This document shows, piece by piece, positions 1 to 7,249 of a stretch of DNA of 32,183 bases. Positions within the stretch are counted from its first letter, which is position 1, and every line of letters starts with the position of its first letter. The notes below the pieces were generated by a model. The model did no database searches. It had not been told where the DNA came from and saw only the letters and a list, made by a program, of their open reading frames with translations. The translations under genes and the position numbers were made by a program. This DNA comes from Streptomyces inhibens (GTDB lineage: Bacteria; Actinomycetota; Actinomycetes; Streptomycetales; Streptomycetaceae). The stretch spans positions 1 through 32,183 of the forward strand of contig NZ_QUAC01000239.1 in the NCBI RefSeq assembly GCF_003389455.1, given 5' to 3'.

Positions 1-43
1 TCCAGGCTGGTAGTCACACACGAGCCAACGGGCGCCCTTCACC

Positions 44-370
44 ATGGTCGCGGCCAGCACAGACATCGGACTCACTCATCTAGCCCTCGGCTCACCGATC
101 GCGGAGACATCAGGACATGCCGATCTCGGCTGGGCTGAAGGGCTCTTCCAGGACGTCTTCTTTCACTACCAAGTCACGACCCACCAGATCGAGATCGGCG
201 GCCAGGAGGAGCACGAGCACAAGTACCTCGCGGGGCACCGCTGGTGGACGGTGGATGAACTGGCCTCCAGCCGCGAGACCATCTACCCGCTCAACCTGGC
301 CGACCTGGTAGCCGAGCTGCTCGCCGGGCGCCTTCCGGCTGTGCCCCTCCAACTCCCCTGGCACCACTGA
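44..370 (+). pseudogene. NUDIX hydrolase, C-terminal remnant
   Basis: The last two thirds of this 108-residue frame read like the C-terminal half of a NUDIX hydrolase of the kind common in actinomycetes: the stretches FFHYQV, EEHEHKYLAGHRWWT and the end LPWHH are characteristic. The NUDIX box itself (GX5EX7REXXEEXG), which binds the metal and does the chemistry, is absent, and the first ~30 residues do not resemble the family. An in-frame TAG at 11-13 lies just upstream, so the 5' part was lost in the genome and is not simply cut off by the window edge. It is best read as a non-functional remnant. Transposase debris begins about 25 bases after its stop. Family assignment is from motif recognition only. 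Confidence 0.6.
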
Positions 371-394
371 CAAACGAAGATCTGTCGCGTTCCC

Positions 395-568
395 TCATGG
401 TCGGAGCCACAGCCGGATCGCGGCGACGGTGACAATGCCAGTGACAGTGCTATGAAAGACATCGGCCCTCTTGTCAGATCGCATGGCCACAGCGCGGGAT
501 GCCTTGAGCGCATCGATCGTTCGCTCTGCCTCCTTCCTGCGGCGATAGACCTGCTTGCCGAAACCGGT
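395..568 (-). pseudogene. IS5-type transposase, C-terminal remnant
   Basis: Read on the minus strand, this piece starts TGFGKQVYRRRKEAERT and continues through RSDKRADVF to AAIRLWLRP followed by a TGA at 395-397. This matches the C-terminal end of Streptomyces IS5-type DDE transposases, whose usual tail has the pattern QVYRxRNxxERxFxRLK...TRYDK...LWLR. Everything upstream of the final ~57 residues is missing. The E of the ERT motif is probably the third catalytic residue, but the two aspartates are gone, so it is non-functional. It abuts head-on a second, differently oriented transposase tail starting near 570, so two old insertion sequence ends have been fused here. Confidence 0.65.
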
Positions 569-572
569 GGAC

Positions 573-727
573 TGGGTTGTGGAGCGGGCGTTCGCTCACC
601 TGCACTGGTTCCGCCGCCTGCAGATCCGTTGAGAGAGACGCGACGACATCCACGAAGCGTTCCTCACCCTCGGATGCACGCTGATCTGCTGGCGACGCCT
701 GAACTCACTGCGCCAGGAGTCCTTGAG
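573..727 (+). pseudogene. IS5-type transposase, C-terminal remnant (copy A)
   Basis: The plus strand encodes WVVERAFAHLHWFRRLQIR, then an in-frame TGA where the sister copy has TGG, then ERRDDIHEAFLTLGC and RRLNS. This is the C-terminal end of a DDE transposase of the IS5 type. The same segment, in the same orientation and clearly homologous at base level, recurs at 4763-4910 as the 3' end of a longer remnant. The two copies lie on either side of the glycosyltransferase gene as direct repeats. The fragment has lost its catalytic aspartates, contains a stop codon and cannot be functional. From about 728 to the glycosyltransferase start the sequence no longer resembles the transposase. Confidence 0.65.
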
Positions 728-886
728 ACGGCGTGTGATGCATGGGAGATCCTCCTGGGCCGACGGTACCGCCGTACGCGGCGCGCCGCCGTTTCACGAG
801 GAGGTTATCCGTCCACTGCGGACGATAAAGGGAAAGGGGGAGCACTCACTCCTTTCCACGCTCAATGTATAGCGCACCGGGGGGCT

Positions 887-912
887 TGCGGCAAGGCCCG
901 GGGCGTGCCGCA
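887..912. repeat. Inverted repeat in glycosyltransferase leader
   Basis: TGCGGCA (887-893) and TGCCGCA (906-912) form a perfect 7-bp stem with a 12-base G/C-rich loop, ending 43 bases before the glycosyltransferase start. It could fold in the mRNA leader or be a small operator. There is no U-tract and no known motif, so function is unassigned. Confidence 0.3.
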
Positions 913-955
913 GAATCTCCGGCTGAGGCAAGATCTTCGGAAGTGGGAGTACGAA

Positions 956-2197
956 ATGCGTGTGTTGTTGGCGGCCTATGATTCGCGCGGGGGCGTCGAG
1001 CCGCTGGTGGGACTCGCGGTGCGGTTGCGGGAACTCGGCGCGGAGGTGCGGGTGTGTGCGCCGCCGGACGAGGAGTTCGCGAAGCGGCTGGCCGAGGTCG
1101 GCGTGGAGATGGTGCCGACCGGCCAGTCGGTGCGCGAGTTGGTGACCGGGAAGACGCCGCCGTCGGCGGCAGACGTGCCCCGGCGCGCGGCAGATTTGGT
1201 CGCCGCGTTTTATGACAAGGTCACCGTGGCGGCCGAGGGGTGTGATGTGCTGCTGGCGACCGGCCTCGTGCCGGCCGCGGCCGGCGTGAAGTCGGTCGCC
1301 GAGAAACTGGGCATCCGCTACGTGTACGCGAGTTACCAGCCGGTCAGCCTGCCGTCGCCGCACCACCCGCCGATGCCGCGGCCGGGCCGGCCGCTCCCAT
1401 CGGACGTGACCGACAACCGAGTGCTGTGGGACCGGGACGCCCAGGACGCGCAGGCGGTGTTCGGCGAGGCGATCAATACCCACCGGGTGTCGATCGGCCT
1501 GCCGCCATTGGACAACGTCCGCGACCACGTCTTCACCGACCAGCCGTGGCTGGCCACGGACCCGGTCCTGGCCCCGTGGCAGGAGCCGGCGGACCTCGAC
1601 GTGGTGCAGACCGGCGCGTGGGTCCTGCCGGACGAACGCCCGCTCCCCGCCGAGTTGGTGGCGTTCCTGGATGCCGGCACTCCACCGGTGTATGTGGGCT
1701 TCGGCAGCATTCCCATGCGCGATCCGAAGGACGTCGCCCGGGTGGTCATCGAGGCGATCCGTGCGCAGGGCCGCCGCGCAGTCATCTCCCGCGGCTGGGC
1801 CGACCTGGCCCTGATCGACGACCAGGACGACTGCTTCGTCGTCGGCGAGGTCAACCATCAGGCACTGTTTCGCCGGGTGGCCGCCGTCGTGCACCACGGC
1901 GGCGCGGGCACGACGACGACGGCCACCTGGGCCGGCGCGCCTCAGGTGGTGGTACCCCAGGGGGCGGACCAGCCATATTTCGCCAGCCGGGTGGCCGACC
2001 TGGGCATCGGCGCGGCACACGACGGTCCGACTCCGACCACCGAGTCCCTGTCAGCCGCGCTCAAGACGGCCCTGACCCCCGAGACCCACGCACGAGCAAC
2101 CGCCGTGGCCGACACGTTCCGCACCGACGGGGCGACGGTGGCCGCGAAACTGCTGCTCGACGCCGTCAGCCAAGAAAGGCCGCCCATGTCCGCGTGA
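956..2197 (+). CDS. Family 1 (GT-B) glycosyltransferase, antibiotic-type
   Basis: Predicted cytoplasmic glycosyltransferase of 413 residues, similar in length and layout to the nucleotide-sugar-dependent enzymes that decorate antibiotics (vancomycin GtfA/GtfB group). The N-terminal acceptor domain opens MRVLLAAYDSRGGVEP and contains CAPPDEEFAKRL. The C-terminal donor domain carries HHGGAGT at residues 313-319 and VVVPQGADQPYFASRVADLG, the nucleotide-sugar pocket. The ATG at 956 is chosen because GGGAG (945-949) precedes it by 6 bases and it begins exactly at the family N-terminus; the open frame extends back to 452 but that part is transposase debris. Odd point: the family motif is usually SRGDxEP, and here residue 13 is Gly (GGC, 992-994), so the presumed general base is missing. 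Sugar and acceptor cannot be told from sequence. It lies between two same-orientation IS5-type remnants. Confidence 0.88.
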   Translation: MRVLLAAYDSRGGVEPLVGLAVRLRELGAEVRVCAPPDEEFAKRLAEVGVEMVPTGQSVRELVTGKTPPSAADVPRRAADLVAAFYDKVTVAAEGCDVLLATGLVPAAAGVKSVAEKLGIRYVYASYQPVSLPSPHHPPMPRPGRPLPSDVTDNRVLWDRDAQDAQAVFGEAINTHRVSIGLPPLDNVRDHVFTDQPWLATDPVLAPWQEPADLDVVQTGAWVLPDERPLPAELVAFLDAGTPPVYVGFGSIPMRDPKDVARVVIEAIRAQGRRAVISRGWADLALIDDQDDCFVVGEVNHQALFRRVAAVVHHGGAGTTTTATWAGAPQVVVPQGADQPYFASRVADLGIGAAHDGPTPTTESLSAALKTALTPETHARATAVADTFRTDGATVAAKLLLDAVSQERPPMSA

Positions 2198-2345
2198 ACC
2201 ACGCGGGATCGTCGAGCCAGGGACAGTGCCCGGCGCCGGGCTGCACCGCCAACTTGGCATGCCCGAAGAAATCGGCATACTCCGCGGAGTTCCACGGCAG
2301 CAGCCCGACGTCGTACGCACCGGCGAGCAACAGCACCGGCCTCCA
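2166..2345 (-). pseudogene. Alpha/beta hydrolase, C-terminal remnant
   Basis: The minus strand encodes RPVLLLAGAYDVGLLPWN and later AVQPGAGHCPWLDDP, ending TWAAFLG and TGA at 2166-2168. This is the last ~58 residues of an alpha/beta hydrolase: the Asp-bearing strand (AGAYD) and the loop with the catalytic His (GAGHCPWLDDP) are recognisable. The nucleophile half is missing. The homology stops at about 2345, close to the left side of the IS5-type remnant, so that insertion or a linked deletion probably truncated it. Its 3' end overlaps the end of the convergent glycosyltransferase gene by 32 bases. Confidence 0.6.
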
Positions 2346-2408
2346 GGATCGTTCTGTTAGGAGTTCCAACAAAATGATCTTCAAGGTGGTGGGATCACTC
2401 CGGGACTC

Positions 2409-2759
2409 ATGATCCGGGGGTCTGGGTGGCTCGGGAAGCCATGGGAAGTCGACGACGAGCTGTGGGTGGTGATCGATCCACTGCTGCCCAAGGTCGAGCG
2501 TCGGGCCCGGCACCCCGGGCGCAAGCGGCATCCTGACCGGCTGGTGTTCCAGGGCATCCTGTGCGTACTGCACACCGGGATCGCCTGGGAACACCTGCCA
2601 CAGGAACTCGGCTTCGGCTCGGGCACGACCTGCCGGCGCCGCCCGGACGTGGTGCTGGGCGACCGCGGCTATGACCACGACAAGTACCCCGCCTGGTCTG
2701 GGATCTCGGTGTGGAGCCGCTGATCGCCCGCCGGGGCACCGAGCACGGCTCCGGACTAG
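2409..2759 (+). pseudogene. IS5-type transposase, 5' part (copy B, interrupted)
   Basis: This is the 5' part of a degenerate IS5-type transposase. It opens MIRGSGWLGKPWEVDDELW and contains LVFQGILCVLHTGIAWEHLP, the usual N-terminal region. After GSGTTCRR the frame jumps directly to RPDVVLGDRGYDHDKY, which normally lies roughly 90 residues further on, so the section with the first catalytic aspartate has been deleted in frame. A one-base deletion after DKY (near 2685) then shifts the frame; reading on in the corrected frame gives IARRGTEHGSGL up to base 2759. There the IS701-type element begins, and the coding sense continues at 4751. Non-functional on three counts: internal deletion, frameshift, insertion. 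Confidence 0.75.
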
Positions 2760-2778
2760 TACTCCAGTCGTAGATCGT
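2760..2778 (+). repeat. Left terminal inverted repeat of IS701-type element
   Basis: TACTCCAGTCGTAGATCGT is the exact reverse complement of 4728-4746. It lies 5 bases beyond the transposase stop codon. Confidence 0.9.
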
Positions 2779-2783
2779 GATCT

Positions 2784-4094
2784 TCATGTCTGATTCGCGG
2801 CCTGTCGGCGGTAATGGCTGGCCCTGGCTCGGGCCTGATGGCGGCGTCGCCAGGCGGACCAGCCGAGCCGGTGAGCCACGTCGCACATGGGCCGGACGAA
2901 TGCTGTGAACAGCCGCTGGATCTCGTTGCAGGTGAGCGGGATCAGTCCGTCCGGGGCGGGATGGCGGGCGTGTTCGTCAGCACGGACGACAGCGAGGAAG
3001 GCGTGAGCGAGCATGGCCAGGGTGACCCAGCGGGACCACGAGGTGAAGCGGCGGACTTGGTGTTCGTCCAGTCCGGCCAGGCCCTTTCCTGCCTGGAAAG
3101 TCTCCTCCACCCGCCATCTCGACCCGGCGACGCGCACCAGCGTGGCCAGCGGCACCGGGGCCGGCGACCAGCAGCGGTAGTAGGCCAGTTCACTGGTGGT
3201 GCGGTTGCGGCGGATCAGCAGCTGGTGGCTGCCGGATCGGGGTTCGGCCAGGTCGATGACGGCCCAGTCGTAGAAACGGTGCCCCTTGGCGCCAGCTCCG
3301 GCCGACAGCTTCTGCCAGGCCCACTTGGGGACCTTCGCGGCCAGGGCGTCCGCGCGGAACTTCCCCGCGCTGGTGGCGACTTCATGGGAACAGGCGACGG
3401 CGAGCACGTAGCCGACCCCGCGCGCTTCCAGCGCGGCCCGCAGCTTCGGGTTGCCGCCGTAGACCTCGTCGCCTGCGACCCAGCTCACGCGGTGCCCGGC
3501 GTCCAGGAACCGACCGATCATGCGGATGGCCAGCTCCGGTTTGGTGGCGAAGACGGTCTGGTCGCCGAGTCCGGCGGCCCGGCAGCGGTCCGGGTCGGTG
3601 GTCCACGAGCGCGGTACGTACAGCTCGCGGTCCACCGTCGCGTGCCCGCGTCTGCCCGCGTAGACGAGGTAGACCGCGACCTGGGAGTTCTCGATTCTGC
3701 CCGCCGTGCCGGTGTACTGACGCTGGACCCCGACGGTGCGGGTGCCCTTCTTCAGGTCTCCGGTTTCGTCGACCACCAGGACTGCGTCGTCGTGCAGGTG
3801 CTCCACCGCATACTCCCGCACATCATCGCGCACGGCGTCGGCGTCCCATGTGGCCCGGCCGATCAGGTGCTGCATGCTGTCCGGGCTGGTCTCCCCGGCC
3901 CACTCCGCGATCGTCCAGCAGTTTTTGCGCGGCAGGTCCGACAGCAGCCCGAGCACGAAGTCCTTCACCCGGCGCCGGGGCTCGACCCGCGCGAACCGGC
4001 CCGCTGTCCGGCCCATCAGGCCCTCGAACGCCTCCTGCCAGCAGGCAGGGTCTACGCTGTGACCAGCGGCCACCGCAAGATCGTTAGTCTTCAC
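2784..4094 (-). CDS. IS701-type DDE transposase
   Basis: Transposase of 436 residues that would cut and join the element at its 19-bp inverted repeats. The DDE triad is visible: D109 in VLVVDETGDLKKGT, D209 in SWVAGDEVYGG, and E330 or E331 in SRWRVEETFQAGKGLAGLD, which is the signature end of the IS701/IS4-superfamily catalytic fold. DETGDLKKGT and RWRVEETF are characteristic of IS701. The length is normal for the family and no stop or frameshift is seen, so it may be active. It starts 10 bases after the stop of the GNAT gene and is probably co-transcribed from a promoter upstream of that gene, within the 71 bases next to the right repeat. Confidence 0.9.
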   Translation of the reverse strand: MKTNDLAVAAGHSVDPACWQEAFEGLMGRTAGRFARVEPRRRVKDFVLGLLSDLPRKNCWTIAEWAGETSPDSMQHLIGRATWDADAVRDDVREYAVEHLHDDAVLVVDETGDLKKGTRTVGVQRQYTGTAGRIENSQVAVYLVYAGRRGHATVDRELYVPRSWTTDPDRCRAAGLGDQTVFATKPELAIRMIGRFLDAGHRVSWVAGDEVYGGNPKLRAALEARGVGYVLAVACSHEVATSAGKFRADALAAKVPKWAWQKLSAGAGAKGHRFYDWAVIDLAEPRSGSHQLLIRRNRTTSELAYYRCWSPAPVPLATLVRVAGSRWRVEETFQAGKGLAGLDEHQVRRFTSWSRWVTLAMLAHAFLAVVRADEHARHPAPDGLIPLTCNEIQRLFTAFVRPMCDVAHRLGWSAWRRRHQARARASHYRRQAANQT

Positions 4095-4104
4095 GCACCA
4101 ATGA

Positions 4105-4656
4105 TCAGCGGTGGCCGCGGCCTTCCCGCAGCCGGTCCTCAGGCAAGATCGCGCTGTACGGCTGGATCACCAGGTCGCGCTGATACCAGGTGCCTGGCTC
4201 ACCGCTGAGGTGGGCAGGGTCGGCCGGGCCGACAGAGACGAACCCTGCTTTGGCCAGCACCTTCTGAGACGCGGCATTCTGGCGGGCCGTGGCTGCCCGC
4301 AGCATGCGCAGCCCGTGCTGGGCCGCCCCCAGCTGGCACAGCTCCCGGACGGTCGCGGTCGCGACGCCGCGGCCGGCGATGTGCTGCGCGACCCGGTAGC
4401 CGAGATCCGCAGTGTGGTCCTCGATGTCGACCAGATTGAACCTGCCGAGTACCGAGCCGTCCTCGGCGACGAGCACGTAGAAGGCGCAGATTCCGGCCTC
4501 CTGCTCAGTCAGCAAGGCGTTGTACCGGTCGGCGAACTGGTCGAAGAAGTCGTCGCCGCGGTCCGGGACCGAGGCAGCGAAGTAGGCGCGGTTCGCCAGC
4601 TCGAAGGCCAGGACCGCCGGGGCATGGCCAGCATGCAGCGGCTTCAGCTTGGGCAT
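4105..4656 (-). CDS. GNAT-family N-acetyltransferase, passenger in IS
   Basis: Predicted acetyl-CoA-dependent N-acetyltransferase of 183 residues, in the RimJ/RimL-like branch. Family marks are the strand YVLVAEDGSVLGRFNL (about 60-75), DLGYRVAQHIAGRGVAT with the acetyl-CoA pyrophosphate loop G95-R96-G97, and ARQNAASQKVLAKAGF (motif B) near residue 125-140. The ATG at 4656 follows TAAGG by about 7 bases. It lies entirely inside the inverted repeats, upstream of and in line with the transposase, so it travels with the element. The substrate (a ribosomal or other protein N-terminus, an amine drug or a small metabolite) cannot be inferred. It might modify a cell component or act as a small resistance or fitness gene. 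Confidence 0.82.
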   Translation of the reverse strand: MPKLKPLHAGHAPAVLAFELANRAYFAASVPDRGDDFFDQFADRYNALLTEQEAGICAFYVLVAEDGSVLGRFNLVDIEDHTADLGYRVAQHIAGRGVATATVRELCQLGAAQHGLRMLRAATARQNAASQKVLAKAGFVSVGPADPAHLSGEPGTWYQRDLVIQPYSAILPEDRLREGRGHR

Positions 4657-4727
4657 TGCCCGACCTTACCCAGATGGTCCGCTGAGGCCACCTGGTTTTG
4701 CAGACAGCTCCAAGACCAGGGCACATA

Positions 4728-4746
4728 ACGATCTACGACTGGAGTA
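4728..4746 (-). repeat. Right terminal inverted repeat of IS701-type element
   Basis: ACGATCTACGACTGGAGTA, the exact reverse complement of 2760-2778, lies 71 bases upstream of the GNAT start codon. TTAG follows it immediately, as against CTAG before the left repeat. Confidence 0.9.
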
Positions 4747-4750
4747 TTAG

Positions 4751-4905
4751 GCACACAACACTGGGTCGTGGAGCGAGCATTCGCCCACCGGCTCTGGTTC
4801 CGCCGCCTGGGGATCCGCTGGGAGAGACGCGACGACATCCACGAAGCCTTCCTCACCTTCGGATGCGCGCTGAACTGCTGGCGACGCCTGAACTCATTCC
4901 GATAG
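4751..4905 (+). pseudogene. IS5-type transposase, 3' part (copy B)
   Basis: Continuation of the transposase that stops at 2759. It reads GTQHWVVERAFAHRLWF, RRLGIRWERRDDIHEAF and ends RRLNSFR then TAG at 4903-4905. VVERAFAH contains the expected third catalytic Glu. The segment is homologous to 573-727 (copy A), in the same orientation. The reading frame joins exactly with the 5' part once the IS701-type element and one copy of the target duplication are removed, which shows that the two pieces were one gene before that insertion. Confidence 0.78.
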
Positions 4906-4913
4906 GAGTTTTT

Positions 4914-5202
4914 AGCCTCGATCCACCGGTCAATAGTCGGTCCAGGGGCTGAACATGAAGACACGTATGCCCAGTGAACTGGAACGACGGGGCTTCCTAC
5001 GGTTCCACATACGCAGATCGAGAAAGCATCCGCGAGATGCCATCTTCCCAAGCTTCTTCCGCGATCTCCGTCGGGTTCGGCGAGCCGAACCTGGTGGGGA
5101 TGCGGGGCCGCTGCGGGCAGTGCGTCTGGCACGGCGTGCGCGGCTGCCGCAAAATCACCGTAAGCGCGATCACCCCCTGCCCCGCAACGACCGGCAATTC
5201 AC
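4914..5202. other. Intergenic, no gene recognised
   Basis: Short overlapping frames exist on both strands but none has a recognisable protein family, a good ribosome-binding site or a consistent codon bias. I see no terminator-like hairpin strong enough to call. Confidence 0.5.
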
Positions 5203-6189
5203 CTATACGTCGCGGGCGATGGCGATGAAGTGTTCGAGTTCGCCGGGGATGTCTGGGCCGGTGGGCTGGTAGACGATTTCGGTGATGCCGTCTCGTGCGT
5301 AGGCGCTGAGCTGGTGGCGGATACGGTCGGGGGTTCCGGTGACGGTGGTGGAGGTGATTGCCTGCCAGCTTCCTCCGTTCCAGGCGGCGTTGTCCGCTGC
5401 GTTGAGGTCGGTGAGGTGCTGATCGTGTACGGCGAGGTGGCGTTCGGTGCGGGGGTGGGCGGTGACGGCGTCGAGCCAGGCTTGCCCACCGGGCAGGGTG
5501 GTGGGGTCGCCGCCGAATTCGTAGGCGGCATGATAGGCCAGTGCGTTACCGGGGCCGGCGGCGGCGCGGACGCGGGGGGAGTCGAGTGGTTCGTCCTCGC
5601 TCAGGACGGTGCCGTGGATGCCTAGGGCGGCCCAGGTGAATTCGTGGGCGTGGGCGGTTTCGCCATTGACGCTGAAGAGGCCGTCAGCGATCTCGTGGGT
5701 GACAGCGAGACCTTTGGGGCCGAGAGCGGATACCAGTGCAGGGATGTCGATGGGTCGCTGCGGTGCGTTCGCGCCGGGATGCATCATGCGCATGGGGGCG
5801 CCGTCCCATTCCACGGTGTCACCGCGCAGTAGACCGCGTACCGTCCGGACGTACGCGCTGAGGTAGGACCAGGTGGCCGGGGGTGCGCCGAGGGCGCGCG
5901 TGCCGTTGAACCCGGTGCCGAAGGCGAGGGCCACTCGGCCGGGTGCGAGAGCGGCGAGGGTGGCGGCGCCGGAGGCGTTGACCATCGGATGGCGCAGCGT
6001 CGGGACGAGGACACCGGGGGCGAGGCCGATGCGGTGGGTGCGTTCGGCGGCCAGCGCAAGCATCGCCCAGACATCGGGGCTTTGGGCGGGGGTGTCGTGG
6101 AGCCAGGCGCGGTGGTAGCCCAACTGCTCGGCGATGGCGATGTGTTCGGGAGAGTGCAGAGATGTGGCGAAATGGCAGGACACGTCCAT
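5203..6189 (-). CDS. LLM-class F420/FMN-dependent oxidoreductase
   Basis: Luciferase-like monooxygenase (LLM) family protein of 328 residues, a TIM-barrel flavoenzyme; in actinomycetes most such proteins use F420 or reduced FMN. Visible features are EQLGYHRAWLHDTP (about 20-33), ERTHRIGLAPGVLVPTLRHP (about 49-68), LAPGRVALAFGTGFNG, and a C-terminal TVTGTPDRIRHQLSAYARDGITE, all typical of the superfamily. The ATG at 6189 is preceded by AAGGAG (6198-6203) with an 8-base gap. It stands alone: the next gene, an SDR, ends 330 bases upstream and is transcribed in the same direction. Substrate unknown; cofactor choice is an inference from family habits. Confidence 0.88.
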   Translation of the reverse strand: MDVSCHFATSLHSPEHIAIAEQLGYHRAWLHDTPAQSPDVWAMLALAAERTHRIGLAPGVLVPTLRHPMVNASGAATLAALAPGRVALAFGTGFNGTRALGAPPATWSYLSAYVRTVRGLLRGDTVEWDGAPMRMMHPGANAPQRPIDIPALVSALGPKGLAVTHEIADGLFSVNGETAHAHEFTWAALGIHGTVLSEDEPLDSPRVRAAAGPGNALAYHAAYEFGGDPTTLPGGQAWLDAVTAHPRTERHLAVHDQHLTDLNAADNAAWNGGSWQAITSTTVTGTPDRIRHQLSAYARDGITEIVYQPTGPDIPGELEHFIAIARDV

Positions 6190-6520
6190 CGGTCAGGCTC
6201 CTTGGAGAGAAGCGAATCCCCACCTCCCAGACTTACGCCCGGGTCTCTGAGCTGGGCGGGAACTCGACGGTCACGAAAACACTGTGGCTGTGGCAGATTC
6301 CGCGGACGCCCACGGCAACCCGTACGTGTTCGGGGCCGGTTGTGGCACTTCACGATCGACGGTCTCGAGCGGTCCACCGGCGGCGGCCACCGGCGCGACT
6401 CGATAGGCACTCGCCTGTATCCCTCTCTTGGGGAGCGGGTCTGATCTGGAAGCTCTACGCCGGCATGTGGTCGCGACGGGCCCCGAACTGAACAACACTG
6501 TCAGATGCGCCGTTGTGGTA
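6190..6520. other. Intergenic, no gene recognised
   Basis: Apart from the ribosome-binding site of the LLM gene (6198-6203) nothing is identifiable. Frames crossing this stretch have no family resemblance and no plausible start. Confidence 0.5.
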
Positions 6521-7249
6521 TTAGATTTGCGCTCGGCCGCCATCAACGAACAGTTCGATTCCTGTGACGAAGCTGGAGTCATCCGAGGCCAGAAAAAGCG
6601 CCGCCTTGGCAACTTCGTCGGGCTCCCCCATACGGCCCATCGGAATAGTGGACGCAATCTTCGCGATGGCTTCTTGAGGTTGCACAGCCACAAGCGGCGT
6701 TTCGATCGGGCCAGGGCTGAGGACGTTGCACCGGATGCGGCGATCCTTCAGCTCCACCGTCCACCCTCGGACGAAATTTCGGATGGCAGCCTTACTCGCA
6801 CCGTAGACCGAGAACGCGGGGGTTCCTTTGACGCTCGCAACGGAGCCCGCGAGAATGATGGAGGCGCCATCATTCAATAGCGGCAGGGCCTTTTGCACCG
6901 TGAAGAGCGCCCCCTTCACGTTGATGTTGAAGATTTTGTCGAAGTGCTCTTCCGTGACGTCTTCCAACGAGGCGAACTCGCCTAGACCGGCGTTGGCGAA
7001 AACGATATCGATTCGCCCCTTTGCCTTGACGGTCTCGTAGAGGCGGTCAAGGTCTGCCAGTTCGGCGACGTCACCCTGAACGCCGGATACGTTGCCACCG
7101 ATTGCCTTCACGCCTTCATCGAGTTCTTTCTGGCGGCGGCCCGTGATGAAGACATAAGCACCCTCTCTGACGAAGAGCTTCGCTGTGGCCAGTCCGATCC
7201 CCGCGGTGCCGCCGGTGATGACCGCCACCTTTCCCTGCAACTTACCCAT
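6521..7249 (-). CDS. SDR-family oxidoreductase (classical type)
   Basis: Short-chain dehydrogenase/reductase of 242 residues, an NAD(P)H-dependent oxidoreductase with a Rossmann fold. The cofactor loop TGGTAGIG is at 12-19, ANAG at 85-88, catalytic Ser at 136, Tyr149 and Lys153 (YGASK), and the family C-terminus FVTGIELFVDGGRAQI is present. The ATG at 7249 is chosen because GGGAG (7258-7262) precedes it by 8 bases; the frame could begin at 7273 but without such a site. By eye it uses more A/T-ending codons than its neighbours, and the protein resembles SDRs common in proteobacteria, so it may be a relatively recent acquisition. TGRR after the second strand suggests NADP(H) preference. Substrate unknown. 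Confidence 0.9.
   Translation of the reverse strand: MGKLQGKVAVITGGTAGIGLATAKLFVREGAYVFITGRRQKELDEGVKAIGGNVSGVQGDVAELADLDRLYETVKAKGRIDIVFANAGLGEFASLEDVTEEHFDKIFNINVKGALFTVQKALPLLNDGASIILAGSVASVKGTPAFSVYGASKAAIRNFVRGWTVELKDRRIRCNVLSPGPIETPLVAVQPQEAIAKIASTIPMGRMGEPDEVAKAALFLASDDSSFVTGIELFVDGGRAQI

Larger units (their letters stand above)
2760..4746. mobile_element. IS701-type insertion sequence with GNAT passenger
   Basis: A 1,987-bp element bounded by perfect 19-bp inverted repeats (2760-2778 and 4728-4746). It contains two genes on the minus strand: a GNAT acetyltransferase and, 10 bases downstream, an apparently intact IS701-type transposase that ends 5 bases from the left repeat. Flanks read CTAG on the left and TTAG on the right, a 3-of-4 match to the 4-bp target duplication known for the IS701 family. 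Removing 2760-4750 joins the flanking IS5-type transposase in frame (HGSGL followed by GTQHWVVERAF), which fixes the insertion point to the base. IS701 elements normally carry only a transposase, so the extra gene makes this a transporter-IS-like element. Confidence 0.82.

Noticed and set aside
1..45. Possible minus-strand gene starting at 45 (MVKGARWLVCDYQPG) and leaving the window
   Set aside because: Only 15 codons are visible, with no ribosome-binding site and no identifiable family.
452..955. N-terminal extension of the glycosyltransferase reading frame
   Set aside because: It overlaps two transposase remnants read in other frames, has no family match, and the ribosome-binding site and conserved N-terminus both point to 956.
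2814..4208. 464-codon plus-strand frame opposite the IS701-type transposase
   Set aside because: A shadow frame caused by codon bias; the minus strand carries the full DDE transposase.
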